Source: Streptomyces sp. NBC_00259 (GTDB lineage: Bacteria > Actinomycetota > Actinomycetes > Streptomycetales > Streptomycetaceae). Taken from it: a stretch of 64,000 nucleotides of DNA. Position 1 is the stretch's first letter. Every line of letters begins with the position of its first letter. The translations under genes were made by a program, and so were the position numbers. The notes beneath the pieces are model-generated. The model searched no databases. It worked only from the letters and a program-made list of their open reading frames with translations, and was not told where the DNA came from. This document shows, in pieces, positions 24,204-32,041 of the stretch. The stretch is from NCBI RefSeq assembly GCF_036181745.1, contig NZ_CP108080.1, positions 5,583,501 through 5,647,500 on the forward strand. The letters are read 5' to 3'.

Positions 24204-25237
24204 CTCGTTCCGTCAAGGCCGCCGTCTTCGGCACCGGCTCATGGGGCACGGCCTTCTCGATGATCCTCGCCGACGCGGGCTGCGAGGTGACCATGTGGGG
24301 CCGCCGCGCGGAGCTCGTCGACGTCATCAACAGCACGCGCACCAACCCCGACTATCTCCCCGGCGTCCAGCTCCCGGAAGCGGTACGGGCCACCACCGAC
24401 CCCGCAGAGGCCGCCCGCGACGCCGATTTCACCGTCCTCGTCGTGCCCTCCCAGACCCTTCGCGCCAACCTCACGGAGTGGGCGCCGAAGCTGGCCCCCG
24501 ACACCGTGCTCGTCTCCCTGATGAAGGGCGTCGAACTCGGCACCGCCAAGCGGATGAGCGAGGTCATCGAAGAAGTGGTCGCCAAGGCGCCTGCCGGGGG
24601 TGCCCCCGACGACGTCAGGCGGAGGGTGGCCGTCCTCACCGGGCCCAACCTGGCCAAGGAGATCGCCGACCGCCAGCCCGCCGCCGCGGTCGTGGCCTGC
24701 GCCGACGAATCGGTCGCCCAGCGGCTCCAGTCCGCGTGCATGACCCCGTACTTCCGGGCCTACACCAACACCGACGTCGTCGGCTGCGAACTCGGCGGAG
24801 CGGTCAAGAACGTCATCGGCCTCGCCGTCGGCATCGCGGACGGCATGGGCCTCGGCGACAACTCCAAGGCCACCCTCATCACCCGCGGCCTCGCCGAGAC
24901 GACCCGCCTGGGCCTCGCGATGGACGCCGACCCGATGACCTTCGCCGGCCTCGCCGGCCTCGGCGATCTCGTCGCGACCTGCTCCTCGCCGCTCTCCCGG
25001 AACCACACCTTCGGCACCAACCTCGGCCGCGGTATGACGCTCCAGGAGACCATCGCCGCCACCAAGCAGACCGCCGAGGGCGTCAAGTCCTGTGAGTCCG
25101 TACTGGATCTGGCCCGCAGGCACGGCGTCGACATGCCCATCACCGAGACGGTCGTGTCGATCGTCCACGAGGGCAAGCCGCCGGTCGTCGCGCTCAAGGA
25201 ACTGATGTCGCGCAGCGCCAAGCCGGAGCGCCACTGA
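24200..25237 (+). CDS. gpsA: Glycerol-3-phosphate dehydrogenase [NAD(P)+]
   Basis: Makes sn-glycerol-3-phosphate for phospholipids from dihydroxyacetone phosphate; 345 residues. The dinucleotide fold is VFGTGSWGTAF (residues 9-19) and the catalytic region is GGAVKNVIGLAVGIADG, followed by NSKATLITRGL. GTG 24200 overlaps the acyltransferase stop by four bases and has GGGGAGGG six bases upstream. ddl follows after 103 bases. Confidence 0.96.
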   Translation: MTRSVKAAVFGTGSWGTAFSMILADAGCEVTMWGRRAELVDVINSTRTNPDYLPGVQLPEAVRATTDPAEAARDADFTVLVVPSQTLRANLTEWAPKLAPDTVLVSLMKGVELGTAKRMSEVIEEVVAKAPAGGAPDDVRRRVAVLTGPNLAKEIADRQPAAAVVACADESVAQRLQSACMTPYFRAYTNTDVVGCELGGAVKNVIGLAVGIADGMGLGDNSKATLITRGLAETTRLGLAMDADPMTFAGLAGLGDLVATCSSPLSRNHTFGTNLGRGMTLQETIAATKQTAEGVKSCESVLDLARRHGVDMPITETVVSIVHEGKPPVVALKELMSRSAKPERH

Positions 25238-25340
25238 CCCGCGCCACGCGTGGGGACGTACGCCGCCGGAGCACGCTCGTCCGTTTGACGGCCGCGCGCC
25301 CCTTCGACCCGATCGGGGCGCAGGGTACGCTCGTCGCGAT

Positions 25341-26509
<1,169 letters not shown>

Positions 26510-26513
<4 letters not shown>

Positions 26514-27010
26514 GGCGTACCGGAGTTGCCCGGGGCGCTCGGCACCGCCTCGAAACGTGGCGGGACCGTCTTCGCGACCGGTCCCGCCAGCTCCGTCAGC
26601 GGCCCCACGTCGGTGAACTGCTTCGACAGCGTCACCTCGACATAGGTCTTGCGGTACGTGGTGGTGAACCGGGCGCCGTCGTCGAGTTCCTCGGCGAACC
26701 ATTCGACGCCGTTCACCGACACCCCGTCCGCCTCCTCACTCAGCAGCCCCGCGGGGCGGGGAACGCCGCAGCGCAGTACGATCGCGGCGTCCCCCCACCC
26801 GGCGGTCAGCTCGGAACGCGGCTCGGGATCACGGCGGCTCTCACCGCCCACCGACTCCGGCAGCGCCTCGTGCAGCGCCTGGCACAGGGCCTTCTCCTCG
26901 GCGGGGGGAGCGGGAACCGTGATCGACGCGGGCGCGTCCGTGGAGGAGCAGCCCGCGGCAGCCAACAGCACAGCGGCGGCGGGCAGAGACAGAAGCCGGT
27001 GGTGAGACAT
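26510..27010 (-). CDS. DUF3515 lipoprotein
   Basis: Secreted lipoprotein of 166 residues: a Leu/Ala signal segment ending in the lipobox LAAAGC (Cys about residue 20), then the DUF3515 domain (ALCQALHEALPESV, VLRCGVPRP, VNGVEWFAEELDDG, TLSKQF). ATG 27010 puts a normal signal peptide at the front. Function unknown; it is anchored on the outer face of the membrane. The gene ends inside the last codons of ddl on the opposite strand. Confidence 0.88.
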
Positions 27011-27033
27011 CACCGGCCAAGCGTAGACGGGGG

Positions 27034-27267
27034 CTACAGGTGCACGACCGGACACGTCAGCGTACGCGTGATGCCGTCCACCTGCTGGACCTTGGCGACC
27101 ACCATGCGGCCCAGCTCATCGACCGTGTCCGCCTGGGCACGCACGATCACGTCGTACGGCCCGGTCACGTCCTCGGCCTGGATCACCCCCGGGATCTTGG
27201 AGATGGTGTCGGCGACCGTCGACGCCTTGCCCACCTCGGTCTGAATAAGGATGTACGCCTGTACCAC
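27034..27267 (-). CDS. Stand-alone Lrp/AsnC ligand-binding domain protein
   Basis: A 77-residue protein consisting only of the RAM (ligand-binding) domain of Lrp/AsnC regulators (QAYILIQTEVGKASTVADTI, VTGPYDVIVRAQADTVDELG). There is no DNA-binding helix, so it may modulate full-length Lrp proteins or sense amino acids itself. GTG 27267 follows GGAGG by four bases. It lies upstream of the DUF3515 gene on the same strand and diverges from thiL. Confidence 0.88.
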   Translation of the reverse strand: MVQAYILIQTEVGKASTVADTISKIPGVIQAEDVTGPYDVIVRAQADTVDELGRMVVAKVQQVDGITRTLTCPVVHL

Positions 27268-27509
27268 GGAACCTCCAGGGCGGCCACGAGGATCATGTGG
27301 GGAGAAGGGACGCCACGGTATCGCGTCGCCGCGGGCCGCGGGGAGACCTGCGCGCCCCGAGGCGCTCGCAGCGTGGCGTACACGGCACAGAAGTTGACGG
27401 CCGACGGGGCCTACTCGACGGTACCTACAGCGGTGACGGCTCGCGACCGCACGAAGATCAGGTGGGCCGGGCCGTCCGGCGGCACCGCGGCGACGAAGGG
27501 CATGACGAG

Positions 27510-28472
27510 ATGAAGGGCACTGTGGGCGAGCTGGGGGAGTTCGGGCTCATCAGGGAGCTCACCTCCAGGCTCACCTCCACCCCCGCCGTACGGCTCGGAC
27601 CCGGCGACGACGCCGCGGTCGTGGCCGCACCCGACCGCAGGGTCGTGGCCAGCACCGACCTCCTGCTGGAGGGACGGCACTTCCGGCGCGACTGGTCGAC
27701 CGCGTACGACGTGGGCCGCAAGTCGGCCGCGCAGAACCTCGCCGACATCGCGGCCATGGGCGCCGTACCGACCGCGCTGCTGCTCGGTCTCGTCGTCCCC
27801 GCAGACCTCCCGGTCACCTGGGCCACCGAGCTGATGGACGGCATCCGCGACGAATGCCAGGTCGCGGGCGCGGCGGTGGTCGGCGGTGATGTCGTACGAG
27901 GCGACACCATCACCGTCGCGATCACCGCCCTCGGCGATCTGCGCAACCACGACCCGGTGACCAGGGCCGGCGCCCAGCCCGGCGATGTCGTCGCCTACAC
28001 CGGCTGGTTGGGCTGGTCCGCCGCCGGGCACGCGGTCCTCTCCCGTGGCTTCCGCTCGCCCCGGGCCTTCGTCGAGGCCCACCGGCGCCCCGAACCGCCG
28101 TACCACGCGGGCCCGGCCGCCGCCGGACTCGGCGCCACCGCGATGACCGACGTCAGCGACGGGCTCGTCGCCGACCTCGGCCATATCGCCGAGGCCAGCA
28201 AGGTCCGCATAGACCTGCGCTCCGGACTCATCGACATCCCCTCGCAGATGAACGACATCGGCCAGGCCGTCGGGGTCGACCCGCTCCAGTGGGTGCTCTC
28301 CGGCGGGGAGGACCACGCCATCGTCGCGACCTTCCCGCAGGACGTGAAGCTGCCCGCCCGCTGGAAGGTGATCGGCGAGGTCCTCAACCCGTCGGCACTG
28401 CCGCAGGTGACCGTCGACGGAGCGCCCTGGACCAGCAAGGGCGGTTGGGACCACTTCGGGGAGGGCTCATGA
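27510..28472 (+). CDS. thiL: Thiamine-monophosphate kinase
   Basis: Phosphorylates thiamine monophosphate to the active cofactor thiamine diphosphate; 320 residues of the PurM-like kinase fold. Marks: GELGEFGLI at the N-terminus, GPGDDAAVV with metal-binding aspartates, DLLLEGRHF, and AMTDVSDGLVADLGHI. ATG 27510 has GAAGGG upstream. Its stop overlaps the start of thiD (ATGA). Confidence 0.95.
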   Translation: MKGTVGELGEFGLIRELTSRLTSTPAVRLGPGDDAAVVAAPDRRVVASTDLLLEGRHFRRDWSTAYDVGRKSAAQNLADIAAMGAVPTALLLGLVVPADLPVTWATELMDGIRDECQVAGAAVVGGDVVRGDTITVAITALGDLRNHDPVTRAGAQPGDVVAYTGWLGWSAAGHAVLSRGFRSPRAFVEAHRRPEPPYHAGPAAAGLGATAMTDVSDGLVADLGHIAEASKVRIDLRSGLIDIPSQMNDIGQAVGVDPLQWVLSGGEDHAIVATFPQDVKLPARWKVIGEVLNPSALPQVTVDGAPWTSKGGWDHFGEGS

Positions 28473-29266
28473 CCCGGCAGGCACCGCCGCGGGTGCTGAC
28501 CGTCGCCGGATCCGACTCCGGCGGCGGGGCCGGCATCCAGGCCGACCTCAAGACGATGCTCGCCCTCGGTGTGCACGGCATGAGCGTCATCACGGCCGTC
28601 ACCGCGCAGAACTCGCTCGGTGTGCAGGGTGCCTGGGAACTTCCCGTCGAGGCGGTGCGCGCGCAGTACCGGAGCGTCGTCGACGACATCGGCGTCCAGG
28701 CGGTCAAGACGGGGATGCTCGCGTCGGCCGAACTCGTCGAGACCGTCGCGGAGCTGTTGTCCGGGACGGACGCGCCCGTCGTCGTCGACCCCGTCGGCGT
28801 CTCCAAGCACGGTGACTCGCTGCTCGCCGCCTCGGCGCTGGACTCCGTACGCAAGAGGCTGCTTCCCGTCGCGACGGTGGCGACTCCGAATCTCGACGAG
28901 GTCGCCCAGCTGACGGGCGTACGGACGCAGTCCGAGAGCGATCTGCGGCGCGCGGCCGAGGCGGTCCTCGCGCTCGGGCCGCGCTGGGCGCTGATCAAGG
29001 GCGGGCATCTCGAAGGCGACGCAGTGGACCTGCTCACCGACGGCACCGAGACCCACTGGCTGCGTGCCCCCCGGCTCGACAACCGGCACACACACGGCAC
29101 CGGCTGCACCCTCGCCTCGGCGATCGCGGCGGGGCTGGCGAAGGGGCTGAGCGTCCCGGAGGCCGCCTCGGCCGCGAAGGACTACGTCACCGGCGCGATC
29201 GCCGAGGGCTTCGCGCTGGGCGGCGGGATCGGACCGGTCGACCACGCCTGGGTCTGGCGCGCGTGA
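28469..29266 (+). CDS. thiD: Hydroxymethylpyrimidine / phosphomethylpyrimidine kinase
   Basis: Ribokinase-like enzyme of 265 residues that phosphorylates the pyrimidine half of thiamine twice. Marks: VAGSDSGGGAGIQADLKT near the N-terminus, VKTGMLAS, and HGTGCTLASAI with the anion hole and catalytic Cys/Asp region. Four-base overlap with thiL makes a thiamine pair. The bases around its stop codon (29262-29281) recur at 29296-29315. Confidence 0.96.
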   Translation: MTRQAPPRVLTVAGSDSGGGAGIQADLKTMLALGVHGMSVITAVTAQNSLGVQGAWELPVEAVRAQYRSVVDDIGVQAVKTGMLASAELVETVAELLSGTDAPVVVDPVGVSKHGDSLLAASALDSVRKRLLPVATVATPNLDEVAQLTGVRTQSESDLRRAAEAVLALGPRWALIKGGHLEGDAVDLLTDGTETHWLRAPRLDNRHTHGTGCTLASAIAAGLAKGLSVPEAASAAKDYVTGAIAEGFALGGGIGPVDHAWVWRA

Positions 29267-29315
29267 CGACGGCCGGACCGTCATGACAGCGGGCTCGTGA
29301 CGACGGCCGGACCGT
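29262..29315 (+). repeat. 20-bp direct repeat at the thiD stop
   Basis: CGTGACGACGGCCGGACCGT occurs at 29262-29281 (including the thiD stop) and again at 29296-29315. Confidence 0.8.
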
Positions 29316-29325
29316 AGGCACGGCA

Positions 29326-29357
29326 AAAAGCCGGTCCACCGAGGTGGACCGGCTTTT
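29326..29357. terminator. Bidirectional terminator thiD/rpmB
   Basis: Perfect 14-bp stem (29326-29339 with 29344-29357), loop CGAG, with A/T runs at both ends (AAAA and TTTT), so it can work as a classical intrinsic terminator on both strands. Confidence 0.92.
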
Positions 29358-29398
29358 CAAGGCAACCGCAGGGGCTGCGCTACGACGAAACGTCGGCG

Positions 29399-29584
29399 TT
29401 AGCGCGAGACCTTGCCGGCCTTGATGCACGAGGTGCAGACGTTGAGCCGCTTCGGCGTCCGACCGACCACGGCACGCACGCGCTGGATGTTCGGGTTCCA
29501 GCGACGAGACGTACGGCGGTGCGAGTGCGAAATGTTGTTGCCGAAGCCCGGCCCCTTGCCGCAGACGTCGCAGTTGGCAGCCAC
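29399..29584 (-). CDS. rpmB: 50S ribosomal protein L28
   Basis: L28 of 61 residues (MAANCDVCGKGPGFGNNISHSHRRT ... CTSCIKAGKVSR). The two CxxC pairs (residues 5-8 and about 50-53) make this the zinc-binding form; many Streptomyces carry a second, cysteine-free copy under zinc control. GTG 29584 has GGAG six bases upstream. It is transcribed toward the shared terminator at 29326. Confidence 0.95.
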   Translation of the reverse strand: MAANCDVCGKGPGFGNNISHSHRRTSRRWNPNIQRVRAVVGRTPKRLNVCTSCIKAGKVSR

Positions 29585-29850
29585 GGGTCACTCCAAAGAC
29601 TTCAGATGCACTTACAGTGAATTCCGGCGTGCCGGAATCAGTGATCTGAAGTGGCCTGCCGGGGGAATGGCCCGATTTTCATCGGGCAACCGGAGCAGCA
29701 TACAACGGCTGCACCCGTAGAACGAAACTACCATGGCTTCCTCCGCCCCCGCCCCGGCTCCCGGCCCCTCCCGGGGCTACCCTGCGGTGCAGCCCAGCCT
29801 CCCCTCCGCGCGCCCTGGGGACGTGGAGGGACCCCCGAAGGAGGACCTAG

Positions 29851-31443
29851 TTGCCGCAGCCCCTCGATGCCCTGGCGGTCCGCACCTGGTGCTCACTCGC
29901 TCTGGAGGCGCTGGGCAGGGAGCGCGAGGAGATCGACGCGATCAACGTCTATCCGGTCGCGGACGGTGACACCGGCACCAACCTGTACCTGACCGTCGAG
30001 TCCGCGGCGCGGGCCGTGGAGGCGGTGTTCGCGGCCTACGAGACCGGCTCCGACGCCCCGGGGCTCGCGGACGCGGTGCGGGCCATGGCGCACGGGGCGC
30101 TGATCGGGGCGCGCGGCAACTCGGGCACGATCCTGGCGCAGCTGCTGCGGGGCATGGCCGAGGTGCTCGGCGAGCGGGACGGCGGGGCGGCCGAGGCGCT
30201 GCGGCGGGCCGCGGAGTCCGCGCGCGAGGCGGTCGCGCATCCCGTGGAGGGCACCATCCTGAGCGTGGCGTCGGCGGCGGCGGAAGCCGCGCACGCCGCG
30301 GGCGCCGGGGACGACGCCACCGCGGTGACGGCCGCGTACGCACGCGCCTGCAGCGCGCTGGAGGAGACTCCCGGGCAGCTCGAAGTGCTCGGCCGGGCCG
30401 GAGTCGTGGACGCGGGGGGCCAGGGGCTGCTGGCGGTACTGGGCGCGTTGTTCGAGGCGGTGACGGGTGACGCGCCGGCCGCACGGCCCTCCTCGCGGGC
30501 CCATCCGGTGGTGTCCGCGACCACCGAGCCGTGCGACGAGTCGGGCCCCGCCTTCGAGGTGATCTACCTCCTGGAGGCGGACGAGGCCGCCGTGACCCGC
30601 CTCAGGTCCCGGCTCGACGGGCTCGGCGACTCACTCGTCGTGGTCGGCGGTGACGGACTGTGGAACGTCCATGTGCACGTCGACGACGCGGGCGCGGCGG
30701 TCGAGGCGGGCGTCGAGGCGGGCCGGCCGTACCGGATCCGGATCACCCACTTCGCCGCGGCCGAGCACACGGAGCCGAGGGAACGCGTCCAGCGGGCCGT
30801 CGTCGCGGTGGTGCCCGGGGAGGGACTCGCGGGCCTGTGCGCGGAGGCGGGTGCGACGACGGTGCTCGCGCGGCCCGGGGAGCCCCCGGCCAGTGGCGAA
30901 CTCGTCGAGGCGATCAGGCGGGCGCACGCCCGTGAGGTCGTGCTCCTGCCCAACGACTTCGACCTGCGGCACACCGCGGCCGCGGCCGCGGAACAGGCCC
31001 GGGACGAGGGCGTCCGCGTCGCGCTCATCCCCACCCGCTCGGCGGTCCAGGGCATCGCGGCGCTCGCCGTCCACGAACCGGACCGCCGTTTCGACGAGGA
31101 CGTCGTCGCCATGACCTCGGCGGCGGGCGCGACACGCTACGGCGAACTGGCCGTCGCCGAGCGGCAGTCCTTCACCTCGGCGGGCGTGTGCCAGGCCGGG
31201 GACGTCCTGGGACTGATCGAGGGCGATGTGGCGGTCATCGGCGCGGACCTGGCGACCACGGCGGAAACGGTTCTGGACCGCATGCTCTCGGCCGGCGGCG
31301 AACTGGTCACCCTCGTGCTCCCGGACGGGGCGGCGGAGGGGCTGGCGGACCGCCTGGAGGCGCATGTGCGGTCGGGATACCTGGCGGTGGACACGGTGAT
31401 CTACCACGGCGGCGGCGCGCCGCTGCTCATCGGGGTGGAGTGA
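29851..31443 (+). CDS. DAK2-domain protein (FakA/YloV-like)
   Basis: Protein of 530 residues with an N-terminal DAK2 kinase domain (residues 1-200: INVYPVADGDTGTNLYLT, GARGNSGTILAQLLRG, VDAGGQGLL) and C-terminal FakA-type domains. Relatives are the ATP-binding subunit of fatty acid kinase, working with a DegV-family fatty-acid-binding protein, or uncharacterised dihydroxyacetone-kinase-like proteins. TTG 29851 is supported by GGAGG six bases upstream. In the Streptomyces order I remember, recG comes next; here about 5.5 kb intervenes. Confidence 0.9.
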   Translation: MPQPLDALAVRTWCSLALEALGREREEIDAINVYPVADGDTGTNLYLTVESAARAVEAVFAAYETGSDAPGLADAVRAMAHGALIGARGNSGTILAQLLRGMAEVLGERDGGAAEALRRAAESAREAVAHPVEGTILSVASAAAEAAHAAGAGDDATAVTAAYARACSALEETPGQLEVLGRAGVVDAGGQGLLAVLGALFEAVTGDAPAARPSSRAHPVVSATTEPCDESGPAFEVIYLLEADEAAVTRLRSRLDGLGDSLVVVGGDGLWNVHVHVDDAGAAVEAGVEAGRPYRIRITHFAAAEHTEPRERVQRAVVAVVPGEGLAGLCAEAGATTVLARPGEPPASGELVEAIRRAHAREVVLLPNDFDLRHTAAAAAEQARDEGVRVALIPTRSAVQGIAALAVHEPDRRFDEDVVAMTSAAGATRYGELAVAERQSFTSAGVCQAGDVLGLIEGDVAVIGADLATTAETVLDRMLSAGGELVTLVLPDGAAEGLADRLEAHVRSGYLAVDTVIYHGGGAPLLIGVE

Positions 31444-31465
31444 CGCGGGCACCGCGCAGCGGGCC

Positions 31466-31725
31466 GCGGCGGGTGGGAGGCGAACCGCCTCCCGGCTCGG
31501 GTTGGGGCATGGCTTCGGGGCGCGGCCGAGCACCGGTCGGGGCTCGTGGTCGTGGTTGATCGTTCCGCGGCGCGCGGCGGGTAGGGCACGAACCGCCTCC
31601 CGGCCCGGGTCGGGGCATGGCTTCGGGGCGCGGCCGAGCACCGGTCGGGGCTCGTGGTCGTGGTTGATCGTTCCGCGGCGCGCGGCGGGTAGGGCACGAA
31701 CTGCTCGCCGGCCCGGGCCGGGAGG
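31466..31725. repeat. 108-bp tandem repeat
   Basis: Two nearly perfect copies with a period of 108 bases (31504-31611 and 31612-31719), preceded by a degraded part copy. The unit has the length of 36 codons and is open on the minus strand (units around GRAPKPCP and INHDHEP), but there is no plausible gene start. It lies between the DAK2 gene and the accessory HSP90-TPR operon. Confidence 0.85.
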
Positions 31726-31949
31726 CGGCTCAGGGGCCGGATCGAGGTCGTCCATGGCGCCCGGGTCTTCGACGACGTCATCGGCTTCGACGGGCCTGTG
31801 CGCGATCCGCACCCGCGTCCCTCCGGAACTCGCCGGGCTCGCGTGCCCTGGCGGGTGCTCCGTACCCCTCCGGTCACGGGGGTACCCCGCGCCGCGTCGG
31901 CGTCAGCCGCCGACGCCGGTCACGGGGCACCGGACCACGCTCGCCTTCG

Positions 31950-32014
31950 GGACCCGCCCGACGGACCCGCCCGACGGACCCGCCCGACGGACCGAGCCGA
32001 TGGACCGGGCCGAT
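31950..32014. repeat. Five 13-bp tandem units
   Basis: GGACCCGCCCGAC three times in perfect register (31950-31988), then GGACCGAGCCGAT and GGACCGGGCCGAT. It lies 27 bases beyond the TPR gene stop. Confidence 0.85.
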
Positions 32015-32041
32015 GATCCGGCCCGGTCCCAGCGGCACGTG

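Larger units (their letters stand above)
31444..32041. other. Repeat-rich intergenic region
   Basis: About 600 bases without a convincing gene: the 108-bp tandem repeat, a mixed GC-rich stretch and five 13-bp tandem units. Frames stay open because of base composition, but no ribosome site or family match was seen. Confidence 0.6.

Noticed and set aside
31401..31877. Minus-strand frame through the 108-bp repeats as a repeat protein gene
   Set aside because: No plausible start or ribosome site; the frame is open because the period is a multiple of three and the region is GC-rich.
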